Positions 10,140 to 19,483 of a DNA stretch of 64,000 nt are shown here, piece after piece. A model generated the notes under the pieces. The model ran no database searches. It was not told the origin of the DNA and saw only the letters and a program-made list of their open reading frames with translations. The stretch is from Chloroflexota bacterium (lineage in GTDB: Bacteria > Chloroflexota > Anaerolineae > Anaerolineales > VGOW01). Location of the stretch: positions 1 to 64,000 of the forward strand of contig VGOW01000001.1 of NCBI GenBank assembly GCA_016875735.1. Direction: 5' to 3'. Both the position numbers and the translations under genes were made by a program. Positions within the stretch are counted from its first letter, which is position 1; each line of letters opens with the position of its first letter.

Positions 10140-11162
10140 TCATTCGTCCGCCGTCCTGCCTCTCGGCATCGGTCTCTCCGGAATCTCATCCAGCAAGCCG
10201 CCGTGCCCCAGCGCCATCACATCCTTCCGAGTCAGCCGGTCACCGACGAGCAAACGGGGCAGAACCCAATCCACCACGTTCACCTTTCGGCTGCGGGCAC
10301 AGCCGGGCGCGCCCAGCACCGGCATGGCTTGAACGTAGCCCACCATCAGCAAATTGCCCGGGTCCACCGGCGCACCCAAACACGTCACCTCGCCCCCTGC
10401 CCGCTCAATCGCTCGCGGCGCAATGTCATGCCGATCCATAATCGCCGTTTCGCCCGCCAAGACAATTAACCCCATGCCCGCCGCGGAGTGCCGCGCCAAC
10501 GATTCGGCCAGCGCCGCCTCGCCCCGCTCGTCTTCCAGCGGCACATATTCCACTGCTGTCACCGTCGAGCCGAGCGACTCAATGCGCCCCCTCAGCGGCG
10601 CGTCGAAATCGGCCATCACCCGCTCGCGCGCCGACGGCGACCCCGACAGAATCAGAGTCACGGTTTTCGGAGTGAGCGCGTCCACTCGAACGAGGGGGCC
10701 GCCAATGGATTCGACGAGTTGAAGAATAGAATCGGGGATGGCAAACGGAATGATCTTAACGGTGGCGGCGATTTGCCGATGGCGAACAACGGTGTAGGTT
10801 GCCAATGTGGCAACGGTGACGCCGTCACAATCGTTGACGCGCGCCAGCCTCTCCGCATCCACTCTCACGATCCCCAGTGACTCGGCCAACAAATTCACCC
10901 GCCCCGAGGCCGGCCCCGATGGGCGCAAACCCCTGCCCATCGCCAATTGCGCCACACGGCGGGCGGCGGCGTCTTCGGCCACATCGCCCGGCTCGAGTTC
11001 GGCGGCGTACACCGCCGCGCGCCCCATCGCCCGCAGGGCCGAGACATCCTCGGCGGTGAGCGGCTTGCCTTTACGCAACGCGCGCTTGCCATCGGGCCCG
11101 GCGATGTTGTGGCCGAGTATTTTTCCTTGTGCGCGCTCGAGCGGGAGGGGGCCAAACTTCAT
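10140..11162 (-). CDS. Stand-alone molybdopterin-binding (MoeA/MoaB-like) domain protein
   Basis: 340 residues, MKFGPLPLERAQGKILGHN to the C-terminus. It closely resembles the N-terminal half of the fused molybdopterin-binding/nucleotidyltransferase proteins found beside xanthine-dehydrogenase-type genes. Recognisable elements are the KRALRKGKPLTAEDVSAL segment, GRVNLLAESLGI, TVKIIPFAIP and the molybdopterin-binding segment GETAIMDRHDIAPRAIERAGG ending VLGAPGCARS. The cytidylyltransferase half is absent. It probably helps load or modify molybdopterin for the CoxL-type subunit. It lies upstream of coxS on the same strand, but coxS has its own promoter. Confidence 0.8.
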   Translation of the reverse strand: MKFGPLPLERAQGKILGHNIAGPDGKRALRKGKPLTAEDVSALRAMGRAAVYAAELEPGDVAEDAAARRVAQLAMGRGLRPSGPASGRVNLLAESLGIVRVDAERLARVNDCDGVTVATLATYTVVRHRQIAATVKIIPFAIPDSILQLVESIGGPLVRVDALTPKTVTLILSGSPSARERVMADFDAPLRGRIESLGSTVTAVEYVPLEDERGEAALAESLARHSAAGMGLIVLAGETAIMDRHDIAPRAIERAGGEVTCLGAPVDPGNLLMVGYVQAMPVLGAPGCARSRKVNVVDWVLPRLLVGDRLTRKDVMALGHGGLLDEIPERPMPRGRTADE

Positions 11163-11244
11163 CGCCGCCGATGGTACACCATCTCGCCGCCAGTGTCACG
11201 AGTTGTGTGATCAAGCCGCGAGGTCTCGCATTAGCCACAGGGGC

Positions 11245-11285
11245 CAAAAAAACCGACGCGGTCTGCTTCACGACCGCGCCGGTTT
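11245..11285 (-). terminator. Rho-independent terminator
   Basis: ACCGACGCGGTC pairs with GACCGCGCCGGT (one mismatch). On the minus strand it is followed by seven T. It ends the transcript of the SnoaL-like gene at 11308. Confidence 0.75.
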
Positions 11286-11307
11286 CCGGCCATGTGCTAT
11301 CGCACTA

Positions 11308-11751
11308 TTAATTAGCCGGCATCGGCATCAACCCGAGCTGCATCATCAGGCCAGCCGCATCGGGGTAGCTATGCACTTCCACTGCCTTGCCGTTCCGAAT
11401 ACGCACAAAGTACGTTCCCGTGCCAACGACTCTTTTGCCTGTGGCAAGAATGGCCGGCGCGCCGGGCCCCATTTGCAGCGGGCCATTATTGGTGCCAACG
11501 AATTCCATCTCGGCGGCAACTTGATCATCAGAGGCGACGCGATTCTTCACCACCACCTTCATATCTGGAAAGGAAGTGAACCAGCTCTGAACGAATTCGC
11601 GAGCGGCCGCCCTCCCACGCAAGGGCTCCGGAGCGCCCACGTCTCGCCAAACGATGTCCTCGGACAACACGGCCACGGCGCGATCAGGGTCATGAGCGTT
11701 CCAGGCCGCAATGAACTCCTCGTCCAGTTTGATGTTTTCTTGGGTAGACAT
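11308..11751 (-). CDS. SnoaL-like (NTF2-fold) protein
   Basis: 147 residues. The pattern AAWNAHDPDRAVAVLSEDIVWRD, then GRAAAREFVQSWFTSFPDM and a closing VHSYPDAAGLMMQLGLMP, is typical of SnoaL/ester-cyclase-type NTF2-fold proteins. These range from polyketide cyclases to proteins of unknown function, so the substrate cannot be named. AAAGGATATTCTC precedes the ATG. It is one of three related genes within 2.4 kb (with 11927 and 13219) and has its own terminator. Confidence 0.8.
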   Translation of the reverse strand: MSTQENIKLDEEFIAAWNAHDPDRAVAVLSEDIVWRDVGAPEPLRGRAAAREFVQSWFTSFPDMKVVVKNRVASDDQVAAEMEFVGTNNGPLQMGPGAPAILATGKRVVGTGTYFVRIRNGKAVEVHSYPDAAGLMMQLGLMPMPAN

Positions 11752-11926
11752 GAGAATATCCTTTCATGATGTAGGGTGGCCGAGCAAACCGCTGCTGGTT
11801 TGATGCGAGCCACACGGTTGGCGATATGACGGGGTAGAGGAAGAGTCAATTTATCGTCGTATAGCATTCACCTCCTTGCTATCGGATTCTCCAAACTGCT
11901 TTGCTATTGTTGCCCCCATATCGAGT

Positions 11927-12373
11927 TCAATGCCCGCGCGTTGTTTCGCCCTCCAGCAATGCGGCCAACACGCTATCCCAATTTGGCCCGTCGGTTTGCA
12001 GAATTTCGGAATACACATGCGCCCGAATAATTTGATCGCCTTCGATGTCGAAGATCATCACCCCGACGGATTCGAAGGGGAAGCCGTCAACGTGCGTCCC
12101 CTCCCAGCGCCACTCGCACCAAACTGTATTGCCCGATGCGGCGCAGCGGCGCAGATCGGCGCGAAAATCGGGAATGGAGTCCAAGAGCGCTCCCCAGCAG
12201 AGCCGGACTCCCCGTTGCCCGCGGAAGCCGCGTTCGGGGCGGCACGGATGGATGCTTTCGTAATCGGAATGGAAGCAGGCGATCACGGCGTCGAGATCAT
12301 GATCGTTCCACGCGCGATGGAGGCGGCGAATCACAGGATCCAGATCGGTTGGCAGCGGCGGTGTGAGTGTCAT
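11927..12373 (-). CDS. SnoaL-like (NTF2-fold) protein
   Basis: 148 residues from ATG 12373. It shows LHRAWNDHDLDAVIACFHSDYESIHP, GALLDSIPDFRADLRRC, CEWRWEGTHVDGFPF and AHVYSEILQ, the usual NTF2-fold/SnoaL layout. GTG 12394, which overlaps the stop of the broken gene upstream (GTGA), is an alternative start adding VSRDTPT. The coupling suggests this gene was once the distal cistron behind the SRPBCC gene. The substrate is unknown. Confidence 0.75.
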   Translation of the reverse strand: MTLTPPLPTDLDPVIRRLHRAWNDHDLDAVIACFHSDYESIHPCRPERGFRGQRGVRLCWGALLDSIPDFRADLRRCAASGNTVWCEWRWEGTHVDGFPFESVGVMIFDIEGDQIIRAHVYSEILQTDGPNWDSVLAALLEGETTRGH

Positions 12374-12390
12374 CGTTGGAGTGTCCCGGC

Positions 12391-13179
12391 TCACATTGCT
12401 TTCATTGAGGAGGCGCGTCGCTCTTTCGGCAAGAGGACTGCAAACGTGGGGCCGGGCGGTTCGGGGATGACCGCCAGTTCGGCGCGGGTGCGCGCGCGGC
12501 GGCGGGCGAGTTCCAGTTTGAGACTCTCTTCGCCTTTCGCCATTGCCCAACGATGGTTGGCCGAGAAGATCGGTTTCATGATGAACGAGAGGTAGCGAAG
12601 CAATGGTTTCTCGGCGCTGATTTTCCAATCGTAAACAATGTTCACCGAGTCGCCGTCTTGCTCAAACGCCCAAACTCCGCGCCCCACAAAGTCGCCCCAC
12701 GCTTCGAGGGTGAAGCCGTCCGGGCGCCGCACATCGGTCACGCGGAATTGCCAGCGCAGGGTGTACGGCAGCCAACCTTTGGTGAACAGACTCACCACTT
12801 TGCCGAGTCCGTTCCGCTCGCCCGACTCCAACTCTTGCGCGTCGAGATACACCGACGGTCACCAGCGCGCAAGGCCCGGCGCATCGCCGATGAACGGAGC
12901 GCCGCGTTCCGTGAACCACGCAATGGTCTCCTCAATGGCGTCGTCGGCGTCGTGCGGGGCGAGGCGCGCGCCCCACACCCCTTTGAAGATGGGGCTGCCC
13001 GGATGGCAGTGATAGCGACTCAGTTGGGGAGTCTCATCCAGCTCGCCGTTCAACGCCCCCACCATACTGCGAAACCACGAATAGTAATTCGCTTCCACCG
13101 CATCGGCGAGCTGCGCCGGAGCTGCGTCGCGCAGAACGGCGGCGGAGTCCATGATTGGGGCATTGTCGATGAGTGTCAC
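12391..13179 (-). pseudogene. Chimera of a GNAT N-terminal piece and an SRPBCC domain, broken by TGA
   Basis: From ATG 13179 the frame reads like the N-terminal part of a GNAT acetyltransferase (LDETPQLSRYHCHPGSPIF, DADDAIEETIAWFTERG). After ERGAPF it turns into an SRPBCC/polyketide-cyclase domain: IGDAPGLARW, an in-frame TGA at 12859-12861, then PSVYLDAQELESGERNGLGK through AEKPLLRYLSFIMKPIF. SRPBCC proteins usually have Trp-Trp at this place, so the TGA fits a TGG-to-TGA change. I infer a deletion that fused two genes, removing the end of the first and the start of the second, plus a nonsense change. Neighbouring genes end with TGA, which argues against recoding. Confidence 0.65.
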
Positions 13180-13218
13180 AGCAATCTCTCCTTTCGAGAT
13201 ATTGAGTTGGCAGGCAGA

Positions 13219-13626
13219 TCACAATTCGGGCAGGAGGCCGAGCGCCCTCAACAAACCGGCCACGTCCCACACGCGCACCACACGGTGGATGCGTCCGTCG
13301 CACACTTTCATGATCGTCGTCCCGCGCACCGTCACCCGACGTCCCGTTGGGGGAATGTTCATGAACCGCCCGCGATGCGTTCCGCGCCACGTCCACAACA
13401 GCACCGCGCGGTCGCCGTCGCACACCATCTCGTCAGCAGAAACTTGCACATCGGGAAAGGCGCGAAGGTAGTATTTCATCGTGCGCCGAATAGTGCCGGA
13501 GCCGCGCTGGGGCGCGGGCATCGCCACATCTTCCTCTTCACAGTCGGGCGCGTAAAAACTCTGCACCCTCTCCGAGTCGTGAGCATTCCACGCCGCCACT
13601 AAATCGTTCACCAGTCGCCGAACCAT
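13219..13626 (-). CDS. SnoaL-like ester cyclase family protein
   Basis: 135 residues from ATG 13626, chosen because GGGAGG lies nine bases upstream; earlier in-frame starts are possible (ATG 13635, 13659). Motifs LVAAWNAHDSERVQSFYAPD, RAFPDVQVSADEMVCDGD, WTWRGTHRGRFMNIPPTGR and HRVVRVWDVAGLLRALGLLPEL are characteristic of SnoaL-like ester cyclases. It is the first gene of the small minus-strand NTF2-fold group and lies divergent from recA. The substrate is unknown. Confidence 0.8.
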   Translation of the reverse strand: MVRRLVNDLVAAWNAHDSERVQSFYAPDCEEEDVAMPAPQRGSGTIRRTMKYYLRAFPDVQVSADEMVCDGDRAVLLWTWRGTHRGRFMNIPPTGRRVTVRGTTIMKVCDGRIHRVVRVWDVAGLLRALGLLPEL

Positions 13627-13725
13627 TTGAGTCATCCTCCCTGATTCTCCAATGCTCACAATTTACCGGCGAGCGTTGCTCATTTGCCAGCCCAAAACCT
13701 GCCCAATTCACTCGAAAATTGATTC

Positions 13726-13754
13726 TTGACTTAATAGAACAAATAATCTATTAT
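13726..13754 (+). promoter_or_regulatory. Sigma-70-type promoter of recA
   Basis: TTGACT (13726-13731), 17-bp spacer, TATTAT (13749-13754). AGAAC in the spacer and GTTCT after the -10 (13764-13768) could be halves of an SOS operator, but they do not match a compact LexA box. A small AGCCGC/GCGGCT hairpin follows in the leader, before TAGGAG and the recA ATG. Confidence 0.7.
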
Positions 13755-13817
13755 TCAGACATTCGTTCTAGCCGCTGAAATGGCGGCTGGCTACACTACC
13801 CATAGGAGATTTGAAAC

Positions 13818-14951
<1,134 letters not shown>

Positions 14952-14975
14952 GGACTCAAAGTAGGAGTGAACGAC

Positions 14976-15449
14976 ATGCAAAAGATTACGCCGTTCTTGT
15001 GGTTCGACGACAAAGCCGAAGAGGCGATGAATCTTTACGTCTCCACGTTCAAGGATTCAAAGATCGGAAACGTCACCCGCTACGGAGCGGCGGGGCCGGG
15101 CCCGGAAGGATCGGTGATGATCGTCACCGCCCAACTTTTCGGGCAAGAGTTCATCGCGCTCAACGGCGGCCCGCAATTCACGTTTTCGCAAGCCATCTCG
15201 TTCGTCGTCAACTGCGAGTCGCAGGAAGAAGTGGATCACTTGTGGGAGAAGCTCTCCGAAGGCGGCGAGAAGCAGCAGTGCGGCTGGCTCAAAGACAAAT
15301 ACGGCGTGTCGTGGCAGATCGTTCCCACCGCTTTGGGCGAGTTGATGCAGGGCCCCAACCCAGAGAAATCCAACCGGGTGATGGAGGCGATGCTCAAGAT
15401 GGACAAGATCAACATCAAGATTCTCAAGCAGGCATATGAGAGCGCCTAA
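14976..15449 (+). CDS. PhnB-like VOC-family protein
   Basis: 157 residues from ATG 14976, preceded by AGGAG at a good spacing. [64 protein letters not shown] and [12 protein letters not shown] are typical of the PhnB/3-demethylubiquinone methyltransferase-like subgroup of the vicinal oxygen chelate superfamily. The family has no single known reaction. It lies 24 bp after recA and may share its transcript. Confidence 0.85.
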   Translation: MQKITPFLWFDDKAEEAMNLYVSTFKDSKIGNVTRYGAAGPGPEGSVMIVTAQLFGQEFIALNGGPQFTFSQAISFVVNCESQEEVDHLWEKLSEGGEKQQCGWLKDKYGVSWQIVPTALGELMQGPNPEKSNRVMEAMLKMDKINIKILKQAYESA

Positions 15450-15470
15450 TATCAGAAAAGGAGATTCACT

Positions 15471-15821
15471 ATGGGCAAGCCAGTCGTGCATTGGGAAGTC
15501 ACCGGCAAAGACGGCAAGAAACTGCAAAAGTTTTACGCCGGAGTCTTCGGCTGGACGATTCACGACGCGCCGATGGACTACGGCCTCGTTCACGCCGAGA
15601 AGGGCGGCATCGGCGGCGGCATTGGCGCCGACCCCGAAGGCAGCGGCCACGTCACCTTTTACGTCGAAGTGGACGATTTGGCGGCCACACTCAAGGCGAT
15701 AGAAAGTCTCGGCGGCAAAACGCTGATGCCGCCCACCGAGGTGCCGGGGCAAGTCACCTTTGCTCTCTTTGCCGATCCCGAAGGGCACATGGTCGGCCTC
15801 GTGAAGAGCGAGCAACAATGA
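15471..15821 (+). CDS. VOC-family (glyoxalase-like) protein
   Basis: 116 residues, with AAAAGGAGATTC before the ATG. KPVVHWEVTGKDGKKLQKFY, VFGWTIHDAPMDYGLV, GHVTFYVEVDDLAATLKAIE and FADPEGHMVGLV are the layout of one-domain glyoxalase/bleomycin-resistance-like proteins. His in VHWE and Glu/His late in the chain could be metal ligands. The substrate is unknown. It is the last gene before a strong terminator. Confidence 0.85.
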   Translation: MGKPVVHWEVTGKDGKKLQKFYAGVFGWTIHDAPMDYGLVHAEKGGIGGGIGADPEGSGHVTFYVEVDDLAATLKAIESLGGKTLMPPTEVPGQVTFALFADPEGHMVGLVKSEQQ

Positions 15822-15826
15822 CAGAG

Positions 15827-15858
15827 ACGGGCTTGCCTTCGCAAGCCCGTTTTGTTTT
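15827..15858 (+). terminator. Rho-independent terminator after the recA-VOC genes
   Basis: ACGGGCTTGC, loop CTTC, GCAAGCCCGT, then TTTGTTTT: a perfect 10-bp stem and T-tract. Confidence 0.9.
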
Positions 15859-15862
15859 GCAA

Positions 15863-15868
15863 TATAAT
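15863..15868 (+). promoter_or_regulatory. -10 element eight bases before the lipoprotein ATG
   Basis: TATAAT ends at 15868 and the ATG is at 15877, with no Shine-Dalgarno between them. Transcription would start at or near the ATG, suggesting a leaderless mRNA. Confidence 0.5.
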
Positions 15869-15876
15869 TCGGATCG

Positions 15877-16440
15877 ATGATCCGACTCCTGCCCCTCGCT
15901 TTGATTTTGATTCTGGTCGGTTGCGCCGCCCCCTCCCCCTCTGCGCCCGATCTCACCGCCTCCGCTCCCACGCTTCGGCCCACACCCACTGCCGCAGTGG
16001 TCATCGCCACTCGCACTCCTCAACCGGGCTTCACCCTGCTCCCCTCCACCCCCATTGCTCCGGCGCCCACACCCACGCCGTGCGTGAACGACGCCGCCTT
16101 CCTCAGCGATGTCACCGTGCCCGACTTTTCGCAACTCGCGCCCGGCGCAACCATCGACAAGCGCTGGGCAGTGAAGAACACCGGCTCGTGCGATTGGAAC
16201 AGCAGCTATCGGTTGGCATTCATTGAGGGCAATCAAATGAGCGCGGCGGGGGAACACGCACTGTTCCCGGCCAAAGCGGGAAGTGAGGCCGTACTGCAAG
16301 TGAACATGATCGCGCCCGATGTGCCCGGCGAATACACGGGCCGCTGGCAACTGCGCGATCCCAACGGTTCGCCGTTCGGGCCGGTGCTGTTCATCAAAAT
16401 CACCGTCATCCCGTTGGCAACGACTACGGCGCAACCGTGA
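15877..16440 (+). CDS. Lipoprotein with NBR1-like Ig domain
   Basis: 187 residues. A signal peptide with lipobox LVGC (Cys about 16) is followed by a Pro/Thr-rich linker (about 20-70). The Ig-like domain (about 72-180) has the 'next to BRCA1' pattern: DVTVPDFSQLAPGATIDKRW, VKNTGSCDWNSSYRLAF and YTGRWQLRDPNGSPFGPVLFIKI. In Chloroflexota this domain is common on surface lipoproteins, where it is thought to mediate binding; the partner is unknown. No Shine-Dalgarno precedes the ATG. Confidence 0.82.
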   Translation: MIRLLPLALILILVGCAAPSPSAPDLTASAPTLRPTPTAAVVIATRTPQPGFTLLPSTPIAPAPTPTPCVNDAAFLSDVTVPDFSQLAPGATIDKRWAVKNTGSCDWNSSYRLAFIEGNQMSAAGEHALFPAKAGSEAVLQVNMIAPDVPGEYTGRWQLRDPNGSPFGPVLFIKITVIPLATTTAQP

Positions 16441-16449
16441 GGCTGACCT

Positions 16450-19400
16450 ATGCTAAATTCTTTCGAGCAAGCCAAAGACGAGATCGCCAAACTGGTGAAG
16501 CACTTCGGCGCCAACAAGGCAACATACATTGCTCCAGCCTACAAAGAAGCCCACGCGCGCCAAGAGTTCATTGACCCGCTGTTCATGGCGCTTAACTGGG
16601 ACGTGCAGAACCGCCAACACGCCGCGCCCGATTACCGCGAAGTGGTCGCCGAAGATTCGCTCGACATCGAGGGCCAACGGAAAGCGCCCGATTATGCTTT
16701 CCGCGTCGGGCGCGAACGCAAATTCTTCGCCGAAGCCAAAAAGCCCGGCGTGGATCTGAAAACCGCCGCCGCCCCGGCCTACCAACTGCGCCGCTACGCG
16801 TGGAGCGCCAAACTCCCGCTCTCGATTCTCACTGACTTCGAAGAATTGGCGGTGTACGACTGCCGCATTCGTCCTGCCGAGAAAGACAAGCCGAGCGTGG
16901 CGCGGGTGAACTATTTCCAGTGCGAAGAATACGCCGACCGCTGGCGCGAGGTTTGGGAGGTGTTTTCGCGAGATGCGGTGTGGGGCGGCTCGTTCGACCA
17001 ATACACGCAAACCAGCAAAGGCAAGCGCGGCACATCGGAAGTGGACGCCGAGTTTCTCAAAGAGATTGAGGGCTGGCGCGATGCGCTGGCGAAGAACATC
17101 GCCCTCCGCAACGCGCGCCTAACCATTGACGAATTGAACGACGCGGTTCAGCGCACCATTGACCGCCTCATCTTTTTGCGTATGGCCGAAGACCGGGGCA
17201 TCGAAGACTACGGCCAGCTGCAACGGCTGGCCCTCACCCCACCCTCTTCCACCGGGAGAGGGGAAGGGAGTGAGGGAATCTACGCCGAACTGCTCAAACT
17301 TTCCCGCAAAGCCGACGCGAAATACAACTCCGGGTTGTTCGACTTCTCGAAGACAGGCGACACGGTGACGCCCAAGTTGACGGTGGACGACAAAGCATTG
17401 CGCCCGATTCTGGCCGCGCTGTATTACCCACAATCGCCGTACGAGTTCAGCGTTTTGCCCGCCGAGATTTTGGGCAACATCTACGAGCAGTTTCTGGGCA
17501 AGACGATTCGGCTCACCGCTTCGCATCAGGCGAAAGTGGAAGAAAAGCCGGAAGTGAAGAAAGCGGGCGGCGTCTACTACACGCCCGCCTACATCGTGGA
17601 GTACATCGTCAAGCACACGGTGGGCAAGCAGATCGAAGGCAAAAGCCCCATGCAGCTCAAAGGCTTCCGCGTGCTCGACCCGGCCTGCGGCTCCGGCTCG
17701 TTTTTGCTGGGCGCGTTCACGTTTTTGCTGGACTATTACCACAAGTGGCATGTGGAAAACTCCAAACTTCAAAGTTCAAATCCCCAAAAGGATGAGCCGC
17801 TGAGGCTGGTGAACGGTGTTTGGCGTTTGACTACCGCCGAGAAGAAGCGCATCCTCACCGAGCATATCTTCGGGGTAGACATCGACCGGCAGGCGGTGGA
17901 GGTGACGAAACTGAGTTTGTTGCTGAAGGTGCTGGAGGGCGAGAGCGATGAATCGTTGGGCCAGCAATTGCGGCTATTTCAGGAACGCGCCTTGCCCAAC
18001 CTCGACCACAACATCAAATGCGGCAACAGCCTGATTGGGCCGGATTACTTCTCCGGCCAGTTGATGGCCGACCCGGAGGAACTGCGCCGAGTGAACCCGT
18101 TCGATTGGGCGGCGGAATTCCCGCAGGTCTTCGCCCTCACCCCACCCCTCTCCCTCCGGGAGAGGGAGTCAACATCCCCCTCTCCCCAACGGGGAGAGGG
18201 GTTAGGGGTGAGGGGCGATTCCACTGGCTTCGATTGCGTGATTGGCAATCCGCCTTGGGGAGGCGATATCGACAAAGATTTGAGTTACTTTCACTCACGG
18301 TATCCAGACACCACTCAAGATCACACTGACAGCTTCAAGTTGTTCATTGAGAAAGCCATCCATTTACTTTGCTCGAACGGTTTATCGGCTTTGATTGTGC
18401 CGAATACAATTTTGCGCCAAAGACGATTAAAAGATGTTCGCGTGTTGCTTTTGAAAAATCAAATCGCCTCTTTGATTGACTTGGGCGAGGATGTTTTCAA
18501 AGGTGTCGTTGCTCCATCCTGTATTTTCGTCGCACAGCGTAGTTTGCCCAAAGCCGAAAATCAAGTTCGCATCGCAAACCTTGCTCGAACATCAAACGTC
18601 CAAAAAGCTGAGGCTTTGCTGACGGGTGTGCGGTTAGGCGAACAAGTAAAACAACGTGATTTCCAAAACAGCCCGGATTTGGATTTCGTGGTGACACGAA
18701 AATTCCATCACGCCTCGGTTGTTGCACTGGGCGAGTTTGATGAGTTGGAATGCAAAGATGCTGGTATCAACTACCAAAGAGTCGGTTCAGGGATGCAAGA
18801 CAAAGGCAAGAGCGATTTAGCTGACCGACTTCTATACGAAGGCAAGCGCAAAAATTCTCGCGACCAAATGTATTGGAAAGGAGCAGATATTGACCGTTAT
18901 TGGATAGCAGATACGACGGAGCGGTTTTGTAGACCGAACTATAAAGACTTCATCCGAGCAAGCGAGGTTGTGCGACTCAACAATGAAGTTTACGGAACTG
19001 CCCCCAAGATTATTCTTAGACAAACTGCTGACCGCATTATTTCGACAATCGATTACAAAGGCGTATGGTTCGGGCGAAGCATCATTGCAATACTTGTCGC
19101 GCCCGCCGCCGCACACCGCGTTGAATACTTTCTGGGGTTGTTGAATTCCAAATACTTCAAATGGCTGTATGACAGTTTGGCACAAGAGACTGGGCGTGTG
19201 TTTGCTCAAGTCAAATTGGCAAAGGTAAAACAACTCCCCATCCGCCCCATCAACTTCAATGATCCGGCGGACAAAGCCCGGCATGACCGGATGGTTTCGC
19301 TTGTGGAGCAAATGCTGGAGTTGCACAAGCGCAAAGCCGGGGCCAAAGACTCCGCTGAAGAAACGCGCTTGCAGAGGGTGATTGATTCGACGGACAAACA

Positions 19401-19476
19401 GATTGATGCGCTGGTTTATGAGTTGTATAGCTTGACGGCGGATGAGATTGCAGTGGTGGAAAGCGCCAGCAAGTAA
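16450..19476 (+). CDS. Type IIG restriction-modification enzyme (Eco57I-like, single chain)
   Basis: 1008 residues. The N-terminal nuclease domain has KAPDYAFRV and FFAEAKK, a PD-(D/E)xK-type site (about 76-99). The central adenine methyltransferase has motif I DPACGSGSFLLGAF (about 416), motif IV NPPWGG (about 600) and VYYTPAYIVEYI before it. A TaqI-like C-terminal half selects the target. Such proteins cut and methylate with one polypeptide, so no partner gene is needed, and none is seen. The coding sequence carries three in-frame repeat insertions (17231-17277, 17758-17790, 18135-18214), and from about 18,290 it is visibly more A/T-rich than its surroundings. An isolated defence gene, probably acquired or recombined. 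Confidence 0.88.
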   Translation: MLNSFEQAKDEIAKLVKHFGANKATYIAPAYKEAHARQEFIDPLFMALNWDVQNRQHAAPDYREVVAEDSLDIEGQRKAPDYAFRVGRERKFFAEAKKPGVDLKTAAAPAYQLRRYAWSAKLPLSILTDFEELAVYDCRIRPAEKDKPSVARVNYFQCEEYADRWREVWEVFSRDAVWGGSFDQYTQTSKGKRGTSEVDAEFLKEIEGWRDALAKNIALRNARLTIDELNDAVQRTIDRLIFLRMAEDRGIEDYGQLQRLALTPPSSTGRGEGSEGIYAELLKLSRKADAKYNSGLFDFSKTGDTVTPKLTVDDKALRPILAALYYPQSPYEFSVLPAEILGNIYEQFLGKTIRLTASHQAKVEEKPEVKKAGGVYYTPAYIVEYIVKHTVGKQIEGKSPMQLKGFRVLDPACGSGSFLLGAFTFLLDYYHKWHVENSKLQSSNPQKDEPLRLVNGVWRLTTAEKKRILTEHIFGVDIDRQAVEVTKLSLLLKVLEGESDESLGQQLRLFQERALPNLDHNIKCGNSLIGPDYFSGQLMADPEELRRVNPFDWAAEFPQVFALTPPLSLRERESTSPSPQRGEGLGVRGDSTGFDCVIGNPPWGGDIDKDLSYFHSRYPDTTQDHTDSFKLFIEKAIHLLCSNGLSALIVPNTILRQRRLKDVRVLLLKNQIASLIDLGEDVFKGVVAPSCIFVAQRSLPKAENQVRIANLARTSNVQKAEALLTGVRLGEQVKQRDFQNSPDLDFVVTRKFHHASVVALGEFDELECKDAGINYQRVGSGMQDKGKSDLADRLLYEGKRKNSRDQMYWKGADIDRYWIADTTERFCRPNYKDFIRASEVVRLNNEVYGTAPKIILRQTADRIISTIDYKGVWFGRSIIAILVAPAAAHRVEYFLGLLNSKYFKWLYDSLAQETGRVFAQVKLAKVKQLPIRPINFNDPADKARHDRMVSLVEQMLELHKRKAGAKDSAEETRLQRVIDSTDKQIDALVYELYSLTADEIAVVESASK
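17231..17277. repeat. In-frame palindromic repeat (CCCTCACCC...GGGTGAGGG family)
   Basis: CCCTCACCCCACCCTC and its approximate inverted copy GGGGAAGGGAGTGAGGG flank CCACCGGGAG. It inserts about 16 residues (LTPPSSTGRGEGSEG) in the RM protein. Confidence 0.7.
17758..17790. repeat. In-frame phrase repeat (CAAACTTCAAAGTTCAAAT)
   Basis: Adds NSKLQSSNPQK to the RM protein shortly after methyltransferase motif I. Confidence 0.45.
18135..18214. repeat. In-frame double palindromic repeat
   Basis: CCCTCACCCCACCCCTCTCCC with GGGAGAGGG, then CCCCCTCTCCCC with GGGGAGAGGGG and GGGGTGAGGGG. It adds about 27 residues just before motif IV of the methyltransferase. The same family lies between tupA and tupB. 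Confidence 0.75.
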
Positions 19477-19483
19477 TTCACCG

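Noticed and set aside
12859-12861. TGA recoding as tryptophan or selenocysteine
   Set aside because: Many intact genes in the window end in TGA and no selenocysteine context was seen; the gene is also chimeric, so decay is simpler.
13732-13768. LexA box at the recA promoter
   Set aside because: AGAAC and GTTCT half-sites are too far apart for a standard GAAC-N4-GTTC box; kept only as a remark.
16450-19476. Part of a BREX or multi-gene defence island
   Set aside because: Neighbours are a lipoprotein and a metal-receptor-like gene; no other defence genes are present, and the protein itself carries nuclease and methyltransferase.
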